DNA of 64,000 nucleotides from Symsagittifera roscoffensis (taxonomy: Eukaryota > Xenacoelomorpha > Acoela > Convolutidae), in contig NW_026971149.1 of assembly GCF_963678635.1 (NCBI RefSeq), positions 64,001 through 128,000 of the forward strand, read 5' to 3'. The notes below the pieces were generated by a model. The model searched no databases, was not told the origin of the DNA, and worked only from the letters and a program-made list of their open reading frames with translations. Position numbers and translations under genes: made by a program. Numbering within the stretch: the first letter of the stretch is position 1; the number at the start of each line of letters is the position of its first letter. This document shows, piece after piece, positions 36,050-48,645 of this stretch.

Positions 36050-37227
36050 TCTCGAAAACTGGAGGTCAGAATTCCCTAATTTTTTGCATGCAGCCCCGTA
36101 TGGAAATTCTAAGGATACACTTTTGCCCCGTTTTGCCAAAATTTTGTTATGTGTTGACTTATAGAGGGAAATGGGGGGCAAAAATGGTAAAAAACACGTT
36201 TTTTGATAAAAATCACCTATTAACTCTGTTTTGGTTCAAAAAATGGGGTATATTGACAAGAAATGGATGAAATTAGACTGTTTGGGGAGCCCAATTATAA
36301 AAGTTTGAGGAAAAATTTTCCTCTCAAAAATTTGAGTTTTTTCAAAAACTGCAACAAAAATGATGTTTTTTTTGTAACTAAAAAGGTGTTTTTTCCACTT
36401 TTCTCAAAATGGGTGAATTTTCGGCTCTAACCCAAAAACACATTCTGAACAGGTTAATAAAGTGTGTTTTAGTGAAACAAATTGATTGGAACACTTTATT
36501 TTGACTTTTTGAAAAAAATTGATTTTTTACGTTTCTGACTCAACATTGTATTCAAAAAAACAAAAATTTTAAAAAGTGAGAAAAAATGAATTTTGATGGC
36601 TTATTTGAGCTTGCCATAGACATTTTAGTAGGTATAGAGTATTTAAACGTCAAAATTGAATAAAAATTATGGTTTTTACAATTTTTTTTCTCGGCTAATT
36701 TACTACTATTTTACTACAAAAAAAAATTGCCAAATTTCGAAAAAAAAGTCTTAATTTCGGAAGTGGCCAACAAAACTGTTCTAGTTTTTTGCATGCGACC
36801 TAACAAGGACACTACATATACACCCTACACCCTATTTAGATCACTGCAAAATCCTATAGGTTTGAAGACGACTTTACCCGATTTATCTACCTTTTTGAGT
36901 TAACCAAAAAGTTGTTTTTTTTTGCCTTTTCTCTAAACATGGAAATTTTACGGCTTTGGTCTTGAAAACCATTCTGAGCAGGTTCATATATTGTAGTCTA
37001 GTGATTTAAGCCAATTGGAGCTACTTTTAATGACTTTTGAAAAATGGGTTTTTTCACGTTTCTGTCTCAACTTTTTTTTCCAAATAAAAATTTTTTTTAT
37101 TTTTTCTTTTTCTTCTAATCAATTTGAGACAAACTTAACCTCTTTGTGACAAATTCCAAGTCCAATTCAGCTATTAGTAACAATTGAAAGTCCACGTACT
37201 TGACAATGGCTTTGAAAAAAAATATGA

Positions 37228-37265
37228 GGACTGTTTCCGAAAACTTGTTTTCGTTGGAACGGTCC
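37228..37265 (+). other. GGACTG hairpin, wobble version of family F
   Basis: The 3' arm reads GGAACGGTCC in place of GAAACAGTCC while the 5' arm GGACTGTTTC is unchanged. Both A-to-G changes turn U-A pairs into U-G pairs in + strand RNA, and would give A-C mismatches in RNA of the other strand. The same version is at 35582 (family E), 38858, 40486, 44320, 54197, 55822, 59076 and 60691. The copy at 57447 has one of the two changes. Confidence 0.7.
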
Positions 37266-37465
37266 TCTTCATGAATCACTGAAAAACATAAGTTACTTTG
37301 GTTTAGAGTTCTCTAGAGACTGATCAGGTGTAGATTCAGTCATTGAAAGTATGAGAAATCTTTTTCGATCTTTTCTAATCACATACAGAATGTTTTGTGT
37401 TGTTGCTTTTGTGACACCTTACAAAGTTCATCAGATACCGTTTCAGAAAACTTTCGAGCAAAAAA

Positions 37466-37484
37466 GAGCACCCGAAGGGTGCTC
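37466..37484 (+). other. GAGCACCC-GAA-GGGTGCTC hairpin (family F form)
   Basis: Perfect 8-bp stem followed by CTTTTGCGAGTGCG. It resembles an intrinsic bacterial terminator in shape, but the context is a eukaryotic repeat and the T run is short. In the copy at 40723-40741 the arm reads GGGCACCC, making one G-U pair in + strand RNA. Confidence 0.72.
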
Positions 37485-37514
37485 CTTTTGCGAGTGCGTT
37501 AAGCGTTCCCCTGC

Positions 37515-37529
37515 TCCGCCCCCCGCGGA
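37515..37529 (+). other. Tail hairpin TCCGC-CCCCC-GCGGA of family F
   Basis: A 5-bp stem with a C5 loop in the GC-rich tail, where families D, E and H have TGGCC/GGCCA. An alternative pairing GTTCC/GGAAC overlaps it. AGCGGGG downstream could also pair with the C-rich loop, so the fold is uncertain. Confidence 0.5.
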
Positions 37530-37574
37530 ACCCACTCGTCAAAAGTCACTTAATTAGCGGGGCCACAGTGACAA

Positions 37575-39205
37575 CTAGGTGGCCGCCGCGTCCGGCTATG
37601 GCGTTCAGCAGAGACAGGGGAAGGGGCCCCGTCGGTTCGAAGGAACATTTACCTTTTACCCTTTTCATGCAGAATAAGTCGTGTTCTCGAAAACTGGAGG
37701 TCAGAATTCCCTAATTTTTTGCATGCAGCCCCGTATTGAAATTCTAAGGATACACTTTTGCCCCGTTTTGCCAAAATTTTGTTATGTGTTGACTTATAGA
37801 GGGAAATGGGGGGCAAAAATGGTAAAAAACACGTTTTTTGATAAAAATTACATATTAACTCTGTTTTGGTTCAAAAAATGGGGTATATTGACAAGGAATG
37901 GATGAAAGTAGACTGTTTGGGGAGCCTAAATATAAATGTTTGAGAAAAAAATTTTGTCTCAAAAATTTGAGTTTTTTCAAAAACTGCAACAAAAATGATG
38001 GTTTTTTTGTAACTAAAAAGGTGTTTTTTCCACTTTTCTCAAAATGGGTGAATTTTCGGCTTTGACCCAAAAACCCAATCTGAACAGGTTTATAAAGTGT
38101 GTTTTAGTGAAACAAATTGATTGAAACACTTTATTTTGACTTTTTGAAAAAAATTGATTTTTCACGTTTCTGACTCAACATTGTATATCAAAAAAACAAA
38201 AATTTTAAAAAGTGAGAAAAAATGAATTTTGATGGCTTATTTGAGCTTGCCATGGACATTTTAGTAGGTATAGAGTATTTAAACGTCGAAATTGGATAAA
38301 AATTTTGGTTTTTACAATTTTTTTTCTCGGCTATTTTACTACTATTTTACTACAAATAAAAATGGCCAAATTTCGAAAAAAAAGTCTTAATTTCGGAAGT
38401 GGCCAACAAAACTGTTCTATTTTTTTTGCATGCGACCTAACAAGGACACTACATATATACCCTATATAGATCACTTTTCGATCCTATAGGTTTGAAGACG
38501 ACTTTACCCGATTTATCTACCTTTTTGAGTTAACCAAAAAGTTGTTTTTTTTTTGCTTTTTCTCTAAATATGGAAGTTGTATGGCTTTCGTCATGAAAAC
38601 CATTCTGAACAGGTTCATATATTGTAGCCTAGTGATTTAAGCCAATTGGAGCTACTTTTTATGACTTTTGAAAAAAGGGTTTTTTCACGTTTCTGACTCA
38701 ACTTTTTTTTCCAATTAAAAAAATGTTTTTTTTTTCTTTTGCTTCTAATCAATTTGAGACAAACTTAACCTTTTTGGGACAAATTCCAAGTCCAATTCAG
38801 CTATTAGTCACAATTGAAAGTCCACGTACTTGACAATGGGCTCGAAAAAAAATATGAGGACTGTTTCCGAAAACTTGTTTTCGTTGGAACGGTCCTCTTC
38901 ATGAATCAATGAAAAACATAAGTTTCTTTGGTTTGGAGTTCTCTAGAGACTGATCAGGTGTAGATTCAGTCATTGAAAGTATGAGAAATCTTTTTTGACC
39001 TTTTCTAATCACATACAGAATGTTTTGTATTGTTGCTTTTGTGACACCTTACAAAGTTCATCAGATACCGTTTCAGAAAACTTCCGAGCAAAAAAGAGCA
39101 CCCGAAGGGTGCTCCTTTTGCGAGTGCGTTTAGCGTTCTCCTGCTCCGCCCCCCGCGGAACCTACTCCTTCGAAAGTCACTGATATAGCGGGGCCACAGT
39201 GACAA
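37575..39205 (+). repeat. Family F repeat unit 2 (1631 bp)
   Basis: Hairpins are at 38858-38895 and 39096-39114. The tail differs slightly from the next unit (CCTACTCCTTCGAAAGTCACTG), the kind of small private change that would let copies be traced. No gene is seen. Confidence 0.88.
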
Positions 39206-40831
39206 CTAGGTGGCCGCCGCGTCCGGCTTTGGCGTTCAGCAGAGACAGGGGAAGGGGCCCCGTCGGTTCGAAGGAACATTTACCTTTTACCCTTTTCATG
39301 CAGAATAAGTTGTGTTCTCGAAAACTGGAGGTCAGAATTCCCTAATTTTTTGCATGCAGCCCCGTATGGAAATTCTAAGGATACAATTTTGCCCCGTTTT
39401 GCCAAAATTTTGTTATGTGTTGACTTATAGAGGGAAATGGGGGGCAAAAATGGTAAAAAACACGTTTTTTGATAAAAATCACCTATTAACTCTGTTTTGG
39501 TTCAAAAAATGGGGTATATTGATGGAGAATGGATGAAAGTAGACTGTTTGGGGAGCCTAAATATAAAGGTTTGAGAAAAAATGTTTCTCTCAAAAATTTG
39601 AGTTTTTTCAAAAACTGCAACAAAAATGATGGTTTTTTTGTAACTAAAAAGGTGTTTTTTCCACTTTTCTCAAAATGGGTGAATTTTCAGCTTTAACCCA
39701 AAAAACCATTCTGAACAGGTTCAAAAAGTGTGTTTTAGTGAAACAAATTGATTGGAACACTTTATTTTGACTTTTTGAAAAAAATTGATTTTTCACGTTT
39801 CTGACTCAACATTGTATATCAAAAAAACAAAAATTTTAAAAAGTGAGAAAAAATGAATTTTGATGGCTTATTTGAGCTTGCCATAGACATTTTAGTAGGT
39901 ATAGAGTATTTAAACGTCAAAATTGGATAAAAATTTTGGTTTTTACAATTTTTTTTCTCGGCTATTTAACTACTATTTTACTACAAATAAAAATGGCCAA
40001 ATTTCGAAAAAAAAGTCTTAATTTCGGAAGTGGCCAACAAAACAGTTGTATTTTTTTGCATGCGACCTAACAAGGACACTACATATATACCCTATATAGA
40101 TCACTTTTCGATCCTATAGGTTTGAATACGACTTTACCCGATTTATCTACCTTTTTGAGTTAACCAAAAAGTTAATTTTTTTTGCCTTTTCTCTAAATAT
40201 GGAAGTTGTACGGCTTTGGTCATGAAAACCATTCTGAACAGGTTCATATATTGTAGCCTAGTGATTTAAGCCAATTGGACCTACTTTTTATGACTTTTGA
40301 AAAAAGGGTTTTTTCACGTTTCTGACTCAACTTTTTTTTCCAAATAAAAAAATGTTTTTTTTTCTTTTGCTTCTAATCAATTTGAGACAAACTTAACCTT
40401 TTTGGGACAAATTCCAAGTTCAATTCAGCTATAAGTCACAATTGAAAGTCCACGTACTTGACAATGGGCTCGAAAAAAATTATGAGGACTGTTTCCGAAA
40501 ACTTGTTTTCGTTGGAACGGTCCTCTTCATGAATCACTGAAAAACATAAGTTACTTTGGTTTAGAGTTCTCTAGAGACTGATCAGGGGTAGATTCAGTCA
40601 TTGAAAGTATAAAAAATTTTTTTGACATTTTCTAATCACATACAGAACGTTTTGTGTTGTTGTTTTTGTGACACCTTACAAAGCTCATCAGATACCGTTT
40701 CAGAAAACTTTCGAGCAAAAAAGGGCACCCGAAGGGTGCTCCTTTTGCGAGTGCGTTAAGCGTTCCCCTGCTCCGCCCCCCGCGGAACCCACACGTCAAG
40801 AGTCAAGGACACAGCGGGGCCACAAAAACCT
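39206..40831 (+). repeat. Family F repeat unit 3 (1626 bp)
   Basis: Hairpins are at 40486-40523 and 40723-40741, the latter with the G-U variant. The tail ends CACAAAAACCT where most F tails read CACAGTGACAA, and a B head follows. No gene is seen. Confidence 0.88.
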
Positions 40832-43041
40832 CTAGGTGGCCGCGTTCCAGCATTTCAAAAATTTTTTAGGTGGGGTAGGGCCCCCACCGGTACAAGTAAT
40901 CTCCCTAAATTGGTCTTTAGAGAATTTTGACAAAAAAGTTGATTCTCGAAATTGTCAGGTTAGAATGGTCTAATTTTTTGCATGCGGCCCTAAAATGTCA
41001 AATGAATAGGGGTTTCCTTTTGTGACTTTTTGACCCAACAATTTTTAACAGGTGTTTGGGCTAATTTGGGCTTTTTGCCCAATTTGGGAAAAGTTTTTAT
41101 TTTGCTTAATTCTCAAAAATAAGTAAAAATTTTGATATTTTTATGAAAGTAAGTCTAAATTGATCTCAGCAGTCCTATCTAACGAACTAATCATCATGGT
41201 AGTGGAGGTTTTTGAATCGGAGAAAATTGATTTTTTTGGATTTTTTTTACCCATTTTTGAATACTTTTTCAAAATGAAAGCCTCTAACGAAAAAACTTTA
41301 AAATAATTTGCCTAATTAATTTATTTGAGCTTAAAGGGCAGTGCTCTGGCTTTATTAGCTAAAATGAAAAGTTTCAGCTAAAAATTGGCACTTTTTCAAA
41401 ACAATCATTTTTTTCAAAAAATTTTTAAGTTTTTGATTTCTTTTCAATTTCTTGTTCAGAAATAAAGTTAAAAAACGATTTTTGAGTCAGAGTAAGTTTT
41501 TTGTTTCCAACCTAATGTACTTTATGTGGGAGAACTGTTTGTACTAATTTTAGGCCCTCATTGTTGTTTTTAGCCAAGATATTGCTTCCGGAATTCTGTC
41601 AAAAAAATCAAAAAAACATGTTTTTTTGACCTTTCTCAAAACTTTAAAATAAGTGATCCACTTGTTGGTAGCCGCCAGATAAGGTCTCCCAAAACCTCGA
41701 ACACTCCAATAAATAGACCGATGAGATTTTTAAAAATTTTTGTCAAAATTTGAAATTTTTGATATTTTTTGAACTTTTCAGCTGAAAAATTATTCTAAGT
41801 ATCGCCATTTAAAGAAGAAAAAAGGTCAAAGTTCATAATTTTCTTTCTTTTCTGGAGTTTTTTTCTTCCAGGCGTGATATCACGCTGAAAATAGCTCATT
41901 TTGACTATCTGTGCAGCTTGTTTAGATTCCAGTTTCTCAAGTTGGCTCAAAGGTGCCTTAAGTGGAGGCGACAAGGAAAAATAGCCAAAATGAAAACTTC
42001 ATAAAATCTACAATTTTCAATATTTTTTGGTAATTTAAAATGCTAGACCCACTAAGTTGGGTACGCTGAATCTTAATATGCAACTAATTTTCACTTTTTT
42101 TTCAGTTTTGAAAATTACAAATTTTTGGTTTTTTTTTTTTAAATAATTTTTAAATTTTTCTTTTTTTTAAAACATTTTACATCATATTGATGTTTTTTCT
42201 GCCAAAGTGTTACAAACGGCTAGAACAGGAATCTTCATTACTTATGAACAGTGGTTGGTGCGAGGAAAACTTAAAAAAACTGATTTATTTCTCCCGATTT
42301 ACAAAAGAAAAAAGAAAAAAAACTGTTTTTAAATTCATTTGAAAACTTACATTTTTTCTCATCATTATCCCTTACTAGTTTTCACCAACCGCATTTATAA
42401 CCGCCTAACATCAGTTGTTCTTGGAAGCATTGATTAATAAAATCAATTTTTAAAAAAAATTATACAGCTTCTCATGAGGAATTGAAAACAAGCATTAGTG
42501 AAAAAAGATTTTGTGAAAAATTAAAAGCAACTATCCGTTATCCTGGATCGAGGTAGGATGCTCACTCGGTCCCTCTGGGACCTGTATAGGGAGCAGCCGT
42601 AACCTTAAACTCTACGCTCAAAATCTGAAATTAGCCTGATCGGAATTATGACATTAGCGGAGATCAAATAAGTTTTTGAAATTGCGTTCTTATTTTGAAC
42701 AATTTTTTTCTTTCCATTTCCTTCATTTTCCATTTTATTTTTGCCGAAATCAGTCTCACTGCATGCCCGGTAGTAGCAAAAACTTGATTGTTTCACACTT
42801 TGAACTCTTTGCGTTTTTTGGTGGTAGATTAAGTTAAAATTCATCAGAATTTTTCTTTACAAAATTTTCACCTGACAAAATTAATTGAGCATTCGCATTT
42901 GCGCCCGAAGGGCACATTGCGAATGGGAATGCGTAGAAGTCCACGTATTTGCTTGAGCACATGATGTCGATGCATGACCACGCTCTCTTTTGATTTCAGA
43001 AAATACCAAAAACAAAAATCCAACACGTGACCTTGAGGGTG
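40832..43041 (+). repeat. Family B repeat unit 3 (2210 bp)
   Basis: Same plan as the other B units, with the 3' hairpin at 42557-42596 and GCGCCCGAAGGGCACA near 42902 (one pair lost). Its tail ends ACACGTGACCTTGAGGGTG rather than GTACCTGATTGTG, and an F head follows. No gene is seen. Confidence 0.87.
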
Positions 43042-44665
43042 CTAGGTGGCCGCCGCGTCCGGCTATGGCGTTCAGTAGAGACAGGGGAAGGGGCCCCGTC
43101 GGTTCGAAGGAACAATTACCTTTTAGTCTTTTCATGCAGAAAAAGTCGTGTTCTCGAAAACTGGAGGTCAGAATTCCCTAATTTTTTGCATGCAGCCCCG
43201 TATGGAAATTCTAAGGATACACTTTTGCCCCGTTTTGCCAAAATTTTGTTATGTGTTGACTTATAGAGGGAAATGGGGGGCAAAAATGGTAAAAATCACG
43301 TTTTTTGATAAAAATCACCTATTAACTCTGTTTTGGTTCAAGAAATGGGGTATATTGATGGAGAATGGATGAAAGTAGACTGTTTGGGGAACCTAAATAT
43401 AAAGGTTTGAGAAAAAAAATTTTTCTCAAAAATTTGAGTTTTTTCAAAAACTGCAACAAAAATGATTGTTTTTTTGTAACTGAAAAGGTGTTTTTTCCAC
43501 TTTTCTCAAAATGGGTGAATTTTCGGCTCTAACCCAAAAAGACATTCTGAACAGGTTCATAAAGTGTGTTTTAGTGAAACAAATTGATTGTAACACTTTA
43601 TGTTGACTTTTTGAAAAAAATTGATTTTTCACGTTTCTGACTCAACATTGTATATCAAAAAAACAAAAATTTTAAAAAGTGAGAAAAAATGAATTTTGAT
43701 GGCCTATTTGAGCTTGCCATAGACATTTTAGTAGGTATAGAGTATTTAAACGTCAAAATTGGATAAAAATTATGGTTTTTACAGTTTTTTTTTCCCGGCT
43801 ATTTTACTACTATTTTACTACAAATAAAAATGGCCAAATTTCGAAAAAAAATCTTAATTTCGGAAGTGGCCAACAAAACTGTTCTAGTTTTTTGCATGCG
43901 ACCTAACAAGGACAATATACCCTATTTAGATCACTTTTCGATCCTATAGGTTTGAAGACGACTTTACCCGATTTATCTACCTTTTTGAGTTAACCAAAAA
44001 GTTGTTTTTTTTGCCTTTTCTCTAAATATGGAAATTTTACGGCTTTGGTCATGGAAACCATCCTAAACAGATTCTTATATTTTAGCCTAGTGATTTAAGA
44101 AAATTGGAGCTACTTTTTATTGTTTTTGAAAAAAAAAGATTTTTTCACGTTTCTGACTCAACTTTTTTTTCCAAATAAAAAAAAATGTTTTTTTTTTTCT
44201 TTTGCTTCTAATCAATTTGAGACAAACTTAACCTTTTTGGGACAAATTCCAAGTCCAATTCAGCTAAATTTCACAATTGAAAGTTCACGTACTTGACAAT
44301 GGGCTCGAAAAAAATATGAGGACTGTTTCCGAAAACTTGTTTTCGTTGGAACGGTCCTCTTCATGAATAACTGAAAAACAAAAGTTACTTTGGTATAGAG
44401 TTCTCTAGAGACTGATCAGGTGTAGATTCAGTCATTGAAAGTATGAGAAGTTTTTTTGACCTTTTCTAATCACATACAGAACGTTTTGTGTTGTTGCTAT
44501 TGTGACACCTTACAAAGTTCATCAGATACCGTTTCAGAAAACTTTCGAGCAAAAAAGAGCACCCGAAGGGTGCTCCTTTTGCGAGTGCGTTTAGCGTTCC
44601 CCGGCTCCGCCCCCCGCGGAACCTTCTCCTCAAAAGTCAAGAAATTAGCGGGGCCACAGTGACAA
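43042..44665 (+). repeat. Family F repeat unit 4 (1624 bp), twin of 54544-56167
   Basis: Every segment I compared with 54544-56167 (offset 11502) is identical, including homopolymer lengths, the 6-bp shortened GGACAATATACC and the tail. Its left neighbour is B and its right neighbour G, whereas the twin lies between two F units. Hairpins are at 44320-44357 and 44557-44575. Confidence 0.9.
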
Positions 44666-44796
44666 CTAGGTGGTCGAGAACTTTGTTCCGCATTTTTTGC
44701 GCGCCAGGGGAGGGCCCCTCCGGCGCGCTGTATTTTCCAATGGGTAGGGGTTAGGGAACAAAGCTATATAGCGAAATGTCACATATTGCGGAACGA
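44666..44796 (+). other. Family G head with two mutually exclusive outer stems
   Basis: The inner part is GCGCGCC (44699-44705)/GGCGCGC (44722-44728) enclosing AGGGG/CCCCT with loop AGGG. The outer arm CTTTGTTCC (44681-44689) pairs with GGAACAAAG (44755-44763) over 9 bp. An overlapping arm GTTCCGCA (44685-44692) pairs with TGCGGAAC (44787-44794) over 8 bp. Both cannot form at once. The head is about 20 bp longer than in other families. Confidence 0.6.
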
Positions 44797-45132
44797 TCTC
44801 AAAATTGGCCCCTTGAAAATTGCTGAATTTTTGCATGCAGCCATGAATTGATGAGAAAATAAGATAATCCTTCTGACACTTTTTAAGATTTACACCCATT
44901 GTTGACCAAACACGCCCTTTTTGGGGGCAAAATCGGGCAAAAATGCATTTTTTCGTAAAAAATACCCTATAACTCCGTTTTTATTGGGAATTCGACGTAG
45001 CGTGTGATGAGGTCGATGAAAGGGCACTGTTAGAGAGTGCCAATGGGCTAATTTGTTGATTTCTGTGAAAAATAAAATTTTGATATTTTTTGATTTTTTC
45101 GTGAAAAATTTTTGTCAAATTTTCAAGTTCTC

Positions 45133-45454
45133 AATGTTCCCGCCAGAATTTTGCCATATACATGAAGGACAAAAATGTTAAGCATTCCAACATTAGTCGA
45201 AAACCGTCATTTATAGATTTACTTTATTTTCAAAATTTTGGAAAATTTTCCCGCCAAAAATGAATTTTTCGATTTTTTTAGCAAAAATTTTCAATTTTTT
45301 AATGTTCCCACCAGAATTTTGCCATATACATGAAGGACAAAAATGTTTATCGTGCCAACATTAGTTGAAAACCGTTATTTATAGGTTTACTTTATTTTTA
45401 AAATTTTTGAAAATTTCCCCGCCAAAAATGAATTTTTCGATTTTTTTCGCAAAA
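45133..45454 (+). repeat. 168-bp direct duplication in the G body
   Basis: Copy 1 is 45133-45300 and copy 2 starts at 45301. They share AATGTTCCC, CCATATACATGAAGGACAAA and CGCCAAAAATGAATTTTTCG at a constant offset of 168 bp, with scattered substitutions. The length is near one nucleosome repeat, but this may be coincidence. Confidence 0.75.
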
Positions 45455-46972
45455 AAACGCCCTCTTTCGATGTGGCGGGAAACTTCAAAAGGGAGTTCAA
45501 AAGTTTTCCGTGTGATTTATATAGTGCTGAGTTTGCCTTCTACAGTGCAAGAAATCCGAGGTCGCTAAGTGATTTCGTTCTCACTCAGCATGTCCAAGGG
45601 TGTGCTCGAAAGGGCGTTTTTCAATAAAAACACCAAAATTTTTGTTTTGAAGACAGTTTTTATGATGTTTTAGGGTGTATATACCGCGAGAATAGTCAAA
45701 AACGTTGATATATGATAAACTGTTTCTTAATAACGTGAAAATTTATATAACTATTTGTGGAAGCACCTTTCAGGATGGCTTATTGCAGAAAATTAGTTTT
45801 TTTTTCAATTTTTTTTTCTTTTTTTTTTCAAGTATCAATTTCAGAAACAGTTTATCCAGACTGTTAATGTCTCAAAAACACTCCTGCAATTGTTATAAGA
45901 GACAATGATTTGTTTTTGATAGCAATTAGGCTGAATTGTAGCAAAAAAAACAATGTGGTTGTCTTTGAAGAAAGGAAAAAATTGCGCCTTGATTACTCAG
46001 TACTACAATATAAAACTAATAACTACTATTCTATTCCTTGATAACTGGTAGTTTTTTATGTGATCAGAGGTAAGCTTTCCGTTTGAAATACTTTAGTATT
46101 CTTAAACAACAAAGATTTCCTGTTTGACTTTTGAGGTAACACATCCATATCAATTCAAAACACAATTTCTTCATTTTAAGTTTTCTTTATTAGATATATG
46201 TTTTTCTCCTTTTTAAACCAGAAAACTCACAGATTCGGCCGTTCTTTACTGATCAAAACTTTTTATCAGATTTTTGTTTTGCTTTTGGTTTGCATATAGA
46301 CTATGATTTAACTTTTTTTTGCCCTTAGTAAAATCAAACATAAATTAAGCAAAATTACAAGCATGTAGCCATAATTATTGTCGTTAAACATAAAAGATTT
46401 TTGAAATTGGTAAAATAAGTATAAACTAACTTCTCTTTTGAGAATTTGCGACGACTTCTAGTTAACCAAAAATAGACTTATAAAAAAGTTTTTAAGATTC
46501 TTTCAACCAATGCCCCGATTTTGAAATACATTAAGGAAAAATTATTTTTAAAAAGTTTTATTTGACCGCTTGTTTCACAGTTTTTAGAGGACAATTTCTT
46601 TGTTCATTTGCAAAAACAAAAAACATAAGCAAAAATGAGTGACATTGTGCTATAATATAACAAAGATGCAAGATTTGTTTATGTCTTTGAAAAGAAAAGT
46701 TAATGCATGTATACAAGGTACTCTTGTAACCCGTAGGTTTTTACCTATGAATCTTCAAAACTCTTCCCATTCTTTTGTACATGTATCCCTTTAAGAACTA
46801 AGTGCTCATTTGCAAGAGATTTTTTTACGTAGTTTTTTTCCATTCTCAAAAAGTATTGACAGCATAAAAAAATACACATATTTGTAATTGATTCTATTTT
46901 TTTCTAAGACGGTAAAACCAAAAAACAACCATGTTGTAAATATGCTGAGAAGTTACACTGTTTTTTTTTCAG

Positions 46973-47066
46973 CTGAATTTTACGCGTTTTTGGTTTGTTT
47001 TGCCGGTGAAGCTTTTGAATTTTACTATATGACGTTAGTTTTTTTGATGCTCGAATTTCCTCTGAA
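46973..47066 (+). CDS. Possible internal exon (weak)
   Basis: A T-rich tract ending in TTTTTTTTTCAG at 46972 resembles a nematode-style 3' splice site, and AA-GTATGTT at 47065-47073 could be a donor. The 94-bp interval is open in the frame that starts at 46888, and that frame encodes a hydrophobic segment (AEFYAFLVCF, then LVFLMLEFPL) that could cross a membrane. No flanking exon was found and the product is unknown. It may be chance. Confidence 0.15.
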
Positions 47067-48645
47067 GTATGTTCATTGTATCTCGCAAAAAACATGCCTC
47101 AAAATAAATATTGATCGTTTGATAAAATAAATAGATTTAAACAGGCTTACATAATGTTTCTAGAAACTGATAAAAACAAAGTATTTGAGGGGCGGTATAA
47201 TATTTACCTAAAAAATGCCCTACTATAACAAGACTATCATGGGTTCAAGAAAGAATTGTCTCTGCCTTTTAACTTTTTCTAAACCATTGATTATCTCTTG
47301 TTAAAAAAAAAACCAATAGTATCAACTAGCCTTATCAATTATGATACGGTTTCTAATCTATAATCTAAATTTTGTGAAAAACTTAATTTTCTCGCGACAA
47401 TTTCTACATTTTTAAAGTATTTTTTATCAAAAATTATCCAATCAAATTAAAAGGTAGTTTTAAAAATTAAGTCATTAGGTAAATAAAATACAACCTACAA
47501 TTTGTGACTTGAAATTTACTCTATTTTAACATAATTTCAGCGGATCTAAGTGTAGTAAATTAAATGTTGTGTAGCGCAGTTAATGATATTGGCAGCTTTG
47601 GCTAGCTTAAATATTTTTTTTAAAATGCAGCAATGGTTCTTCAAACATAGCAAGTATATACACAACATATGCTGTTGAAAACCATTAGAATGGGTATACA
47701 AACATTATACTAAATATTTAACTTAAAATTAGGCAGTAAAAGTGAAATAAGGCGATCAAATGTTTTTCCACAACTTTTTAAATAAGAATTTTTTGTTAGG
47801 ACTATCGAACATGAAGGTTGTTTTCCGCAATTGAAACCATTTCTCAATTGAAAACAAAGTATTGAAAATGTTTTTTAACTGTTAAATTTTAAGTCAAACG
47901 AAAATTATTTGAAAGTTTTCACCATTATCTAAATCAGATAGATATCAGAAATTAAGCTCAAAACATGAGTTTTTCAATTTAAGGTTGTTTTCTTTTGATA
48001 TATATTCATTTTTTCATTTATTCAAAGTTTTATAACGCAGCAGCTATATAATTGGATGTTCCAAAATACTATGTACTAAAACGTTCAGCCAAGTCATAAA
48101 GTACTGATATATATATATATTTGACAAAATATTTTAAGTGGTTTAAATGATGTTTTTTCTTGTCATTGAAAATGTAATTATTCAAAATATCAGTTGACTT
48201 TAATTTTTCCTTGAAATTGATCAATGATTTTTTATCTAATTCTTTTAAGTTGCTTAAAAAACATGACATTCTGGGAATATTTGTTGGTCTGTTACAGAAA
48301 CATAAATTGAAATATATTCATTTTCAATTCAATAGAATATATTTGAAATTTAAAGTTGTATCTTTAAAAAAATAAAACTAGATCAAATTTCCGTTCAACT
48401 TGCAAAATTTTGGAAAAATAGGCTCGAATTGAGTTTTGGATCTTTAGTGATTGATAGGGAAGATTAGGAAGCTTAGGTAAGGCAAAAAGTTTGAAAAGCC
48501 TCAATATTTCGTGTGTCAGTTTCCTTGTAATGATTGAGATAATATTTCTCTGGAGCTGAAGTTGCTCTTATTCAGCCATTTTTAATACTCATAACCATGA
48601 TAAAAATTTTGAAGTTTTTTCAGATTTTTGTCCATGGTACAATTG

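Larger units (their letters stand above)
35940..37574 (+). repeat. Family F repeat unit 1 (1635 bp)
   Basis: The head is 35940-36049, GCATGC lies at 36086 and a second GCATGC at 36791. Hairpins are at 37228-37265 and 37466-37484. It is preceded by an E tail ending in TAACTGGTG. The 74-codon frame at 36046-36270 recurs in most F units because they are copies and resembles no known family. Confidence 0.88.

Noticed and set aside
37466-37490. Hairpin plus T run resembling a rho-independent terminator
   Set aside because: Nothing else suggests a bacterial genome, the T run is short, and equivalents in other families lack it.
42881-43181. Longer frames spanning unit junctions (for example 42881-43135 on -, 57630-57959 on +)
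   Set aside because: They arise because the tail and head are GC-richer and so have fewer stops; they cross exchange points and change with the neighbouring unit.
48107-48120. (AT)7 run as a microsatellite of interest
   Set aside because: Short, and ordinary for AT-rich DNA.
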